This document shows positions 11,734 through 17,187 of a stretch of 17,187 nucleotides of DNA, piece by piece (position 1 is the first letter of the stretch; every line of letters starts with the position of its first letter). Below the pieces are notes generated by a model that did not search any database, was not told where the DNA came from, and saw only the letters and a list, made by a program, of their open reading frames with translations. This DNA comes from Negativicutes bacterium (GTDB lineage: Bacteria > Bacillota_C > Negativicutes > Sporomusales_B > JARLHX01). The translations under genes were made by a program, and so were the position numbers. The DNA lies in contig JARLHX010000194.1 in NCBI GenBank assembly GCA_031292035.1, positions 1 to 17,187 of the forward strand. The letters are read 5' to 3'.

Positions 11734-13619
11734 CCAAACCCTTCCCATGTCCGGTTCACTAGGCCAAGGTCAACGGTGCTTATATCACGATTGAGCGTTC
11801 GGGTATAATGCAGGAATTTGTTCGGGTTGTCGATTGATTTGCGCAGCGCCGTCTTAATTCCGGTCGGCGCATCGTATTCGACGGCGTAAGGCTCACCTTT
11901 TTCAATCGCCGCGTAGAGCTTCATCGCGGAAACCGATTTCTGCGGAACGCCCTTCGCTTTGTGCTTTTCTTCTTTGAGGTCGATATATATTTTGCGTCCT
12001 CCATACGCCATCGACGTTGCAGAGCGCTCCAATTTAAACTTCCCCAATCTCCGCTTATCGACCAATTCGCCGGGTAATTCTGATTGCGTGTGCACGCTAT
12101 CGGTGTCGCAATATATAATTGGTATATTGTATTGATTGGGGACTTCCAAGAGCATCTGACGGCCGGCGGCAGTAACCATTGCCGCGATCGCGGGGAACGC
12201 ATGCCGCACTTGCGACACGCGCGTAATCTTGAACGCGTTGTCGTGAATATGTGGCTGCGGCTCAATTTTCTCTCCCTTCGCCGTGTCCATTTCAGCAGCT
12301 AACGCAAGCATGTCCTCTATAGCGAGTATGTCGAAAGTCTCGCGTAATTCTTTCTGGCCGAATTTACCATACAGGTTGTTCATTACCAGCTTGATGACAA
12401 GCACCATGCTCGCGTTGCCCTTGTCGGCAAATTCCATGCGTAACGTGTAAAGCGTGTTTACGAAGTCTGCGAATATGGGGGCGGTTTCGGGATAGTGATA
12501 TCCTCGGATAAGGTGGACTGTGCCACCACCAGCTTCGATTTCTCTTGCCTCGATATGTGTAATGTAAGCCTGCCCCGACCATGCGGCATGTTTAGCGGCA
12601 CGCTCTGACAATTCATCCCACGGCTTGATGATAGCAACGCGTCCATGCGCTTGCTTGAAGTTGACCAAATAACATCCTGGCGCGATTTCCCCTTCGTGTC
12701 GTGGGAAGTCATAATCAGTGTCAATAAAAACTCCTGGTTTGATTGGGAATTGCGCCATTGCCATGGCCGCAGGATATTCCGAATTGATATCATATGTGTT
12801 CACTCCCTCGAAGGTTCGCGTCGTGCCATCCTTCAAAACGCCATCACCGATGTATTCACAGCGGCCACCCTGGTAGCAACGCCGGGTGAAAGCCATTTCC
12901 ATGTCACCCGGTGTTATGATGTCTATGCCTAAGAAACCAGTCCGAAATACGGCAAGCGCCGTAGCCCCGCATGTGAGTTTAAGATTGCCGACACTAGCAA
13001 GGGAGTTAACACAGTCGCGATAGAGTGACACGATTTGCAAGAGCAATTCTGTGTCTCTCTTATGATAGCCATGATACCTTTCCGGGTATCTTCGTCTATA
13101 CTCTCCCATATCAGACTTGTATTTTGCGGGAATGTCATCTTTCGTGCTCCCTAGATTGAAACCCTTTGGGCCGCATAGATTGGCGAGGCTGTCAGGCAAC
13201 AAACAAAAACTGTCGGCAAGCGTAATTTTTGGCTTGTTTTCCCGCCCGACTAATTTAAACTCTAACGCAATGATGCTCCCGCCAACCATGAGGCATTTCA
13301 AACGGTCCTTGCCCTCGGTGATTATCTGACCGGCAAACAATCCGGCCAATATGTCCCGTAGTAATCCCACAAGGTCAAACCTCCCTCCGTTGTGGAACCA
13401 GATTGCTCCCAAACGCAGTTTACGCTTGCTGCATCTGTCCTGACACTCTGCCACACAATCGAGCCATTCTGACCATGTTGAACAGGTTGCGTAAACATCT
13501 CCGTCTGGCAGTCTGTATGCAAGGTTGACATCTAACAGTGCTCCATCTTTGGATGTTTCAATATCAGCAGCCGCTAACACTTGCAGTTTGCCAGTGAAGG
13601 GCTTTGCAGGGGAAAGCAC
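11730..13619 (-). CDS. Protein-primed family B DNA polymerase
   Basis: This 629-aa enzyme copies the genome from a protein primer. The exonuclease motifs are present: ExoI DIE (D19, E21), ExoII NGGRFD (77-82), ExoIII Y185-HKR-D189. Between domains lies YQGG (249-252), the YxGG-type motif. Polymerase motif A is DINSEYP (277-283), motif B K410-LVM-NNLYGKFG, motif C Y503-CDTDS, followed by LGKFKLE and KAKG. Residues between motifs A and B leave room for the TPR2 insertion of phi29-type enzymes, which gives strand displacement. All catalytic aspartates (D277, D505, D507) are intact. The start is GTG at 13619, six bases after the terminal-protein stop and without a good ribosome site, so translation is probably coupled. 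Confidence 0.96.
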   Translation of the reverse strand: MLSPAKPFTGKLQVLAAADIETSKDGALLDVNLAYRLPDGDVYATCSTWSEWLDCVAECQDRCSKRKLRLGAIWFHNGGRFDLVGLLRDILAGLFAGQIITEGKDRLKCLMVGGSIIALEFKLVGRENKPKITLADSFCLLPDSLANLCGPKGFNLGSTKDDIPAKYKSDMGEYRRRYPERYHGYHKRDTELLLQIVSLYRDCVNSLASVGNLKLTCGATALAVFRTGFLGIDIITPGDMEMAFTRRCYQGGRCEYIGDGVLKDGTTRTFEGVNTYDINSEYPAAMAMAQFPIKPGVFIDTDYDFPRHEGEIAPGCYLVNFKQAHGRVAIIKPWDELSERAAKHAAWSGQAYITHIEAREIEAGGGTVHLIRGYHYPETAPIFADFVNTLYTLRMEFADKGNASMVLVIKLVMNNLYGKFGQKELRETFDILAIEDMLALAAEMDTAKGEKIEPQPHIHDNAFKITRVSQVRHAFPAIAAMVTAAGRQMLLEVPNQYNIPIIYCDTDSVHTQSELPGELVDKRRLGKFKLERSATSMAYGGRKIYIDLKEEKHKAKGVPQKSVSAMKLYAAIEKGEPYAVEYDAPTGIKTALRKSIDNPNKFLHYTRTLNRDISTVDLGLVNRTWEGFG

Positions 13620-13625
13620 GCGTGA

Positions 13626-14216
13626 TTACACCACGTAAACGTTGAGGTCTATATTCGACAAAGCCTCCTTTTTAATGTCGGCATGATAACGGGTGTTTGT
13701 GAGATCAAGATCAGGCTGAACAGAGTTCGCCCATGTCATGCGACTCAACGGATGCGGATGCGTTGTCCGCACCGTCTGCCGACCCTTGGAACCGAAAGTG
13801 AATGTGAAATAGCCCGTTCGCACCAGTGGTGTTTCCGGATTGGCCATGCCGCGCTCAACGTATCGTTGGTAAATTTCGCGTATGCGCCGGTTGAATGGTC
13901 CCTCAGTGACCGGCATTGACCACGTTTCTAAGCCACCCTCGGTCTTCTTGAATTGCTTTGTGCGAGGGCCAGCGACGCGCGCCTTGCGGAAACTCTCGAT
14001 GGTCTGGCCACCACGCTGCCCCGTTAGATACTGCCGCTTAGATATGCTCGCAGTCCGCTTGGTGATGCGCTTCAAATCGCGCTTCACATAGCGTTCTGAT
14101 CGTTCCGAAAGCCCGATCTTAGACAACTCGGATTTGGTGAGCTTGCGGTATTGTTCGGGATTGATAATCTTGCGGGCGGATTTTTTAGCCTTGACAGACT
14201 TCGCGCGCTTTGCCAT
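13626..14216 (-). CDS. Terminal protein candidate (replication primer)
   Basis: This protein is 196 aa from ATG 14216, which has AGGAG eight bases upstream; an in-frame start at 14264 has no such site and lies beside the terminator. It is very basic over residues 1-90 (MAKRAKSVKAKKSARK; ERYVKRDLKRITKRT) as expected for a DNA-bound terminal protein, and directly precedes the polymerase as in PRD1 and Bam35. The priming hydroxyl in relatives is a tyrosine near the C-terminus; here Y177 (NTRYHAD) and Y194 (NVYVV) are candidates. Assignment rests on position, charge and size, not a sequence motif. Confidence 0.75.
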   Translation of the reverse strand: MAKRAKSVKAKKSARKIINPEQYRKLTKSELSKIGLSERSERYVKRDLKRITKRTASISKRQYLTGQRGGQTIESFRKARVAGPRTKQFKKTEGGLETWSMPVTEGPFNRRIREIYQRYVERGMANPETPLVRTGYFTFTFGSKGRQTVRTTHPHPLSRMTWANSVQPDLDLTNTRYHADIKKEALSNIDLNVYVV

Positions 14217-14269
14217 GTATATGGCTCCTGGTGTGGACGCTTCCTGGGCGGGAGAGCGTTTCAAAAGTG

Positions 14270-14297
14270 AAGGGCTTCACCGTAAGGTGAAGCCCTT
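14270..14297 (-). terminator. Intrinsic terminator after the ssDNA-binding gene
   Basis: A perfect 12-bp stem, AAGGGCTTCACC (14270-14281) and GGTGAAGCCCTT (14286-14297), closes a four-base loop. Reading the minus strand it is followed by CACTTTTG, a modest U-run. It lies about 18 bases after the stop of the gene at 14315-14992 and before the terminal-protein gene. It probably stops most transcripts here, with some read-through into the replication genes. Confidence 0.8.
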
Positions 14298-14314
14298 TTC
14301 CTTGCAAGCGTAAT

Positions 14315-14992
14315 CTATGCGGCTTTGGCCGCGCCTCCGACACGCTTCCCGGCTGGTGCATGAACCGGGGTTTCGACGGTCTCAGCATCGCCAGTGTCAC
14401 CAGGGATTTCCGCGTCGGCCGCAATCATCGCCTGAACCTTGGGAGGCGCCGGCAAACGCGTGGCGACACCCTGCGATTGGCCAATACGCTTCAATGCGGC
14501 AAGCGGGCTTTCGGCCGGAGAAGTCTTCATCTTGTGACGCACCGTCCACGCCACGTCGATTGCGCCGCGAACCTTTTCCTCCGGCAAAACTTCCATGCCT
14601 ACCTCAACCCAAAATTGCAGGCCCGTGTTGTCCTTGTTACCCTGTATGAGCGCATGAATGGTTTCAGCGAAGTATGTGGGCAGATAGCACGAACCGGCGC
14701 GTGCAACCTCGCCTGTGCTGTATTTCGTGCCCTCAAATTCACCGATCAACTGATAGCTAACCATCGGTGCGCCAACCTCGCCGTTGGCGTTCATGCTCGG
14801 CGTTTCCTTGCGCTGACTGCCATAGACAACGCCCATGATTTCGCCGGCCCAATGAACCGCTGGCACGTTGCGGTCGAGGCGGCGAATTTCGCCCTTGCTC
14901 AGAAAAAATCGGGTCGTGATGTTGCGTGCTTCCTTGCCTGCTCCGTCATCGGAGTATGTCTGTGATGGAGCGGTGTTTGCGGTGTCACTCAT
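14315..14992 (-). CDS. Probable single-stranded DNA-binding protein
   Basis: This 225-aa protein starts at ATG 14992, with AAAAGG about nine bases upstream. The middle (residues about 25-155) is beta-rich in the style of phage OB-fold ssDNA-binding proteins: VVYGSQRK, VSYQLIGEFEGTKYSTGE, then an S/G-CYLPTYFAETI turn, and LQFWVEVGMEVL. The N-terminus is polar and the C-terminal 70 residues are a linker rich in P, A and G without the acidic tip of bacterial SSB. It stands alone between its own promoter candidate and a terminator next to terminal protein and polymerase, consistent with a protein needed in bulk during strand-displacement replication. Function is inferred. Confidence 0.55.
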   Translation of the reverse strand: MSDTANTAPSQTYSDDGAGKEARNITTRFFLSKGEIRRLDRNVPAVHWAGEIMGVVYGSQRKETPSMNANGEVGAPMVSYQLIGEFEGTKYSTGEVARAGSCYLPTYFAETIHALIQGNKDNTGLQFWVEVGMEVLPEEKVRGAIDVAWTVRHKMKTSPAESPLAALKRIGQSQGVATRLPAPPKVQAMIAADAEIPGDTGDAETVETPVHAPAGKRVGGAAKAA

Positions 14993-15035
14993 TGTCTTTA
15001 ACCTTTTCTGGTTACCGGGTTGTTCCGGTGATGGG

Positions 15036-15064
15036 AGTATCAGGGAAGGTGATTAGTGTGTCAA
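15036..15064 (-). promoter_or_regulatory. Sigma70-type promoter before the ssDNA-binding gene
   Basis: On the minus strand a perfect -35 box TTGACA (15064-15059) is followed after exactly 17 bases by GATACT (15041-15036; four of six bases as TATAAT). A start near 15028 would give a leader of about 36 bases before the ATG at 14992. It lies directly behind the stop of the previous gene. It is the best promoter I found by eye in the window. Confidence 0.65.
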
Positions 15065-15068
15065 GCGT

Positions 15069-15170
15069 TCAATGGAAAAGCGCGAATAAAAATGGGTAGG
15101 TGATGAAACCGAGCACATAGAAAATTCCGAAAGTGCCCATTAGCTTGTGCAGTGACATGGTTATGAACAT
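15069..15170 (-). CDS. 33-aa single-span membrane protein
   Basis: The start is ATG 15170, one base after the previous stop, with GGGGAG nine bases upstream; an apparent extension upstream would run through the neighbour. The product is MFITMSLHKLMG followed by a span TFGIFYVLGFITYPFLFALF and a final H. Its place in the early region sets it apart from the virion membrane proteins further left; it could alter the host membrane early in infection (inference). Confidence 0.62.
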   Translation of the reverse strand: MFITMSLHKLMGTFGIFYVLGFITYPFLFALFH

Positions 15171-15171
15171 T

Positions 15172-15432
15172 TCATGCGCTCCCCTGCGGTTGTACGGCGT
15201 GCATGTGCAGATCTTCGAGGCAGGCGAGTAGGTCAAGCTCTGCATCTGGCGCTTCAGTTCCCAACAGACGGGATAAAACAAGCACAACGCATAATTCTTT
15301 GACGATATCCATACCGTTTACTTCGACGCCTAGTGTGCTATTGTAGGCTTCCACAACTTCATCACGTAAACTGACGATGAATTGCGGGGTGAAGGTTACG
15401 AGAACTTTTCCGTTGTCTAAGTGCTTGGGCAT
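15172..15432 (-). CDS. Small early protein, possible ribbon-helix-helix fold
   Basis: This 86-aa protein starts at ATG 15432 with AAGGA nine bases upstream, inside the end of the preceding gene (16-base overlap). A strand (KVLVTFTPQF) followed by helix (IVSLRDEVVEAYNS), a turn and a second helix (MDIVKELCVVLVLSRLL) resembles ribbon-helix-helix regulators, but no signature residue settles it. If right, it may control early promoters at the ends. Otherwise unknown. Confidence 0.6.
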   Translation of the reverse strand: MPKHLDNGKVLVTFTPQFIVSLRDEVVEAYNSTLGVEVNGMDIVKELCVVLVLSRLLGTEAPDAELDLLACLEDLHMHAVQPQGSA

Positions 15433-15605
15433 GTGGCGGTTTCCTTTCCGTTAACCGTGATTTGAAGCGTTCGCGGCTTATCTTGATCTAGTATGGAGAT
15501 ACACACTGTATCAGAGTGCCTCACGTTATTATGGTCAAACCAGTCAACATGAATTACACATTCATCACCAACCATTCCCATGCTAATCGTGAGTTCAGCA
15601 TTCAT
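15417..15605 (-). CDS. Small early protein, unknown
   Basis: This 62-aa protein starts at ATG 15605 four bases after the preceding stop, with GAGG upstream. It is mostly beta by pattern (AELTISMGMVGDECVIHVDW; SDTVCISILD; RTLQITVNGKETATC) with three cysteines. No family recognised. Overlaps the next gene by 16 bases. Confidence 0.6.
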   Translation of the reverse strand: MNAELTISMGMVGDECVIHVDWFDHNNVRHSDTVCISILDQDKPRTLQITVNGKETATCPST

Positions 15606-15609
15606 TGGT

Positions 15610-15903
15610 CTATGCCCTCTGCGGAGTAGTTTCGCGGATGTCGGCGTAACGCTTGCGCGCGGCTGTCATAGCGTCGCGCTGGTCAATGAAAGCCTCGCGC
15701 GCGTTCTTGTATTGCTGGCGCCAATATTCGCGTTGCTGCGGGTTCCCGTGTTGCGCGAAACGCTTGTATGTCCCCTTGACGCAGGTAAGCTCGGTCAAAG
15801 CAGCGTTGTAGATGGCAACTTGCGTTCGGTAGGCGAACCATTCGAGTTCGAGCATGCGGTTGTGCTCGGCGAACTCGGCGGGCCAGTAAACGGGGGGTTT
15901 CAT
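15610..15903 (-). CDS. Small early helical protein, unknown
   Basis: This 97-aa protein starts at ATG 15903, overlapping the preceding stop as ATGA. It is helical and rich in aromatic and charged residues (FAEHNRMLELEWFAYRTQV; REYWRQQYKNAREAFIDQRD; AARKRYADIR), probably a helical hairpin or coiled coil. The family is not recognised. It belongs to the chain of overlapping early genes. Confidence 0.65.
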   Translation of the reverse strand: MKPPVYWPAEFAEHNRMLELEWFAYRTQVAIYNAALTELTCVKGTYKRFAQHGNPQQREYWRQQYKNAREAFIDQRDAMTAARKRYADIRETTPQRA

Positions 15904-16118
15904 ATCTCTATTTCCTTAACGCTTTCTCGAATATAGGTTGCGTGAACCCTGGCTTTGTAAATTGCGTCTATAAGAGCTAGCTTATCCGTTTCACCAGTGC
16001 CGACAAATGTAAGCGGCATAACACCTGATGAGGGCATTGGCAAAGTAATTTCACACCTCCAAGGGTCTTCTAAACCGCCGATTTCCCATGCTTTTGTTAA
16101 CCTGATGACGGCTTTCAT
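15900..16118 (-). CDS. Small early protein, unknown
   Basis: This 72-aa protein starts at ATG 16118 in an ATGA overlap with the gene before it, and ends in one with the gene after it. It has mixed strands and helix (AVIRLTKAWEI; WRCEITLPMP; DKLALIDAIYKARVHATYIR). No family recognised. Confidence 0.62.
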   Translation of the reverse strand: MKAVIRLTKAWEIGGLEDPWRCEITLPMPSSGVMPLTFVGTGETDKLALIDAIYKARVHATYIRESVKEIEI

Positions 16119-16327
16119 GAGTCAAATCCTGTTTCTGCTAAAGCGTCCAAGTAGAGTTGAACACGTTGCGCCATGCGGGTAAGGCGATATTCTGCGGTGA
16201 CTGACCAAGTGACTGGCCAGCGACAGCCCGAATTGAAAGCCTCTAACCGGAAATCACGCGCCATGCAGTCAAGCAAATAACGCGCCTGATGCTCAGGCAG
16301 GTTTGATTGCGGATGGCTCCAATTCAT
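16115..16327 (-). CDS. Small early protein, unknown
   Basis: This protein is 70 aa from ATG 16327, chosen because it overlaps the preceding stop as ATGA within a sequence repeated at another gene junction. Begins MNWSHPQSNLPEHQARYL and ends with an amphipathic helix (RLTRMAQRVQLYLDALAETG). No family recognised. Confidence 0.62.
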   Translation of the reverse strand: MNWSHPQSNLPEHQARYLLDCMARDFRLEAFNSGCRWPVTWSVTAEYRLTRMAQRVQLYLDALAETGFDS

Positions 16328-16344
16328 CGGCTGGCCCATCCGAT
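16323..16344. repeat. 22-bp junction repeat, copy 1
   Basis: The 22 bases beginning TTCATCGGCTGGCCCATCCG occur here and again, in the same orientation, at 16556-16577. On the minus strand each copy carries the last codons of one gene (IGWASR, with M or A before it depending on the gene) and the ATGA that starts the next. Confidence 0.85.
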
Positions 16345-16560
16345 CATTTGTGACAAGTCCCTGGTGATGCATCGCTCAAGATAGGCTATCTTGGGAGCGT
16401 AACTATCCCGACGCGTTATGAATACCCATAAACGATGATCCCACATTGCCTGCATATTCTTGTAGAAACTTAACGAGCCTGTTTCCATTGCAATGATGGT
16501 TCGCATGGTTCGCATGTTTTGATCGGCGCGGTATTGGTCATAGGTTAAGGGAATATTCAT
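16324..16560 (-). CDS. Small early protein, C-terminus shared with upstream gene
   Basis: This protein is 78 aa from ATG 16560, in an ATGA overlap. It is helical, with WDHRLWVFITRR and KIAYLERCITRDLSQ, and ends IGWASR, exactly as the product of the preceding gene does. With AYLERC against AWLEHAKARC and a shared DHR, the two may be diverged duplicates. Function unknown. Confidence 0.62.
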   Translation of the reverse strand: MNIPLTYDQYRADQNMRTMRTIIAMETGSLSFYKNMQAMWDHRLWVFITRRDSYAPKIAYLERCITRDLSQMIGWASR

Positions 16561-16577
16561 CGGCTGGCCCATCCGAT
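16556..16577. repeat. 22-bp junction repeat, copy 2
   Basis: This is an exact second copy of the 22 bases at 16323-16344, at the preceding gene junction, 233 bases away. The spacing is close to one whole gene, as expected from tandem duplication of a gene unit. Confidence 0.85.
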
Positions 16578-16817
16578 TGCTTGCGCGATGTGGTAGTTGT
16601 AATGCGGAAGGTCGGTGGCAGACATGCAGCGCGCTTTGGCATGCTCTAACCAAGCAGCGGCTTGCCCTAAGTGAATGGTTGATTGTCCGCCTAGTTCTTC
16701 TATGGCGCGTGTGTAGTTGTAGGCTTGGCGATGGTCTAGAATGAAGAGCAATTCATTGTCTAGGAAGCGCTCGCTTTCGCGGATAAGTATGGCGCGGTAG
16801 GCGGGGGTGAAAGGCAT
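16557..16817 (-). CDS. Small early protein, unknown
   Basis: This 86-aa protein starts at ATG 16817 with AAGGA eight bases upstream. It is helical (ILIRESERFLDNELLFILDH; GQAAAWLEHAKARC) with several histidines and tyrosines in its last third, ending AIGWASR. It may be a duplicate of the following gene. Not recognised. Confidence 0.64.
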   Translation of the reverse strand: MPFTPAYRAILIRESERFLDNELLFILDHRQAYNYTRAIEELGGQSTIHLGQAAAWLEHAKARCMSATDLPHYNYHIAQAIGWASR

Positions 16818-16821
16818 GGGG

Positions 16822-17022
16822 CTATTCCTTGCTGGTTAATTTGCGCAGTCGATCAGCGTTTTGTTTCGCGCTAACTGCTAATTGCAAAGCGCCAGCCGCG
16901 CCATGCACAATGGCCAAAGCTTCGGACAAGGTTATTGCGGCTTTATTATCACCATTACTTTCGGCGTTAATGCACAGTTCATACAAACCAGCGGCTGTCT
17001 TAGCTAGTTGGCGATAAGTCAT
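16822..17022 (-). CDS. First early gene from the right end, unknown
   Basis: This 66-aa protein starts at ATG 17022 with AAGGAG eight bases upstream; leader, start and the first codons (MTYR) lie in the terminal repeat and mirror the plus-strand gene at 161. The product is a soluble helical protein rich in alanine (AKTAAGLYELCINAE; SEALAIVHGAAGALQLAVSA; NADRLRKLTSKE) with no signal peptide, so after MTYR it has nothing in common with the left-end protein. It heads the long leftward series of early genes. Confidence 0.7.
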   Translation of the reverse strand: MTYRQLAKTAAGLYELCINAESNGDNKAAITLSEALAIVHGAAGALQLAVSAKQNADRLRKLTSKE

Positions 17023-17187
17023 CTGCCGTGCTCCTTTTCAACCCCGTCACAATCGCATACCTACCACCATGCGTCGTGCGGTGTTTTTGCATGGGTGACC
17101 CACGAAATTAGCGGGTCTCGTTCGCGGTGGGTGTAGTCATATAATCCTGTCGTTTCGGTTAGTGTTAGTATTGTAGGAATTTTTGTG
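17020..17187. repeat. Right inverted terminal repeat
   Basis: This is the inverted partner of the left-end repeat, with the same ordered blocks: 17187-17175, 17154-17140, 17097-17073, and the leader with AAGGAG just before the minus-strand start codon at 17022. Identity is patchy, high inside the blocks and low between them, so the blocks are probably the functional parts (terminal-protein or polymerase recognition, promoter and ribosome binding site). Both ends begin CACAAAAATTCC when read inwards, ignoring the five extra bases on the left. Confidence 0.93.

Noticed and set aside
10784..11737. Longer form of the vertex-like protein started at TTG 11737
   Set aside because: The extra 40 residues are Arg/His/Pro-rich, lack a ribosome site, and overlap the polymerase end, while ATG 11617 has GGAG upstream.
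13626..14264. Longer terminal protein started at 14264
   Set aside because: The extra 16 residues have no ribosome site and begin right beside the terminator stem; ATG 14216 has AGGAG at ideal spacing.
14216..14269. Promoter for the terminal-protein gene (TTGAAA after the terminator)
   Set aside because: A TTGAAA is present but no -10-like hexamer stands at 16-18 bases, so I do not call it.
14360..14965. Plus-strand open frame of 201 codons over the ssDNA-binding candidate
   Set aside because: It is the mirror of a well-supported minus-strand gene and lacks a ribosome site; its composition (many R, H, C) is typical of antisense reading.
1..17187. tRNA, rRNA, CRISPR array, integrase or insertion sequence
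   Set aside because: None was seen: no spaced direct repeats, no cloverleaf noticed by eye, no recombinase motifs in any supported gene.

Overview
The window looks like an essentially complete linear genome of a tectivirus-like (PRD1-type, internal-membrane) bacteriophage. About 167 bp at the left end reappears, inverted and imperfect, at the right end. Between the ends lie the hallmark genes of this group: a protein-primed family B DNA polymerase preceded by a basic terminal-protein candidate, an A32/P9-type packaging ATPase, a major capsid protein of double-jelly-roll size and pattern (401 aa; PRD1 P3 is about 395 aa), many one-helix membrane proteins, and two peptidoglycan-degrading enzymes. 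Genome size, terminal repeats and gene content most resemble the gammatectivirus type (Gluconobacter phage GC1, from memory). A Gram-negative, perhaps alphaproteobacterial, host is therefore inferred, not shown.

Layout: 39 of 40 genes lie on the minus strand and read from the right end leftwards. (1) 17022-15069: nine small, mostly unrecognised early genes, many joined by ATGA overlaps. (2) 14992-14315: an ssDNA-binding-like protein with its own promoter candidate (TTGACA-17-GATACT) and a 12-bp hairpin terminator behind it. (3) 14216-11730: terminal protein and DNA polymerase. (4) 11733-9198: a 32-codon ORF, a beta-rich probable vertex protein, coiled-coil proteins with a likely -1 frameshift at an A6 run, and a phage zinc ribbon. 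(5) 9211-7013: packaging ATPase, two tiny paralogous membrane proteins, major capsid protein, then a strong hairpin. (6) 6937-3087: the membrane-protein cluster, including a paralogous pair, a Q/N-rich stalk-like protein and a P7-like transglycosylase. (7) 3072-526: small virion or lysis proteins, a GH24 lysozyme started by TTG, and a secreted, beta-structured spike-like protein. The only plus-strand gene, 161-490, runs inwards from the left repeat and encodes a small exported protein.

How it works together: the terminal protein would prime replication at both repeated ends, the polymerase and ssDNA-binding candidate copy by strand displacement, the ATPase packages DNA into a capsid lined by a protein-rich membrane, the transglycosylase helps entry, and the lysozyme with small membrane proteins opens the cell. 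The inverted repeat carries the ribosome binding site and first four codons (MTYR) of the terminal gene at both ends. No tRNA, rRNA, CRISPR array, integrase or transposase was seen, and no stretch over 300 bases lacks a gene.
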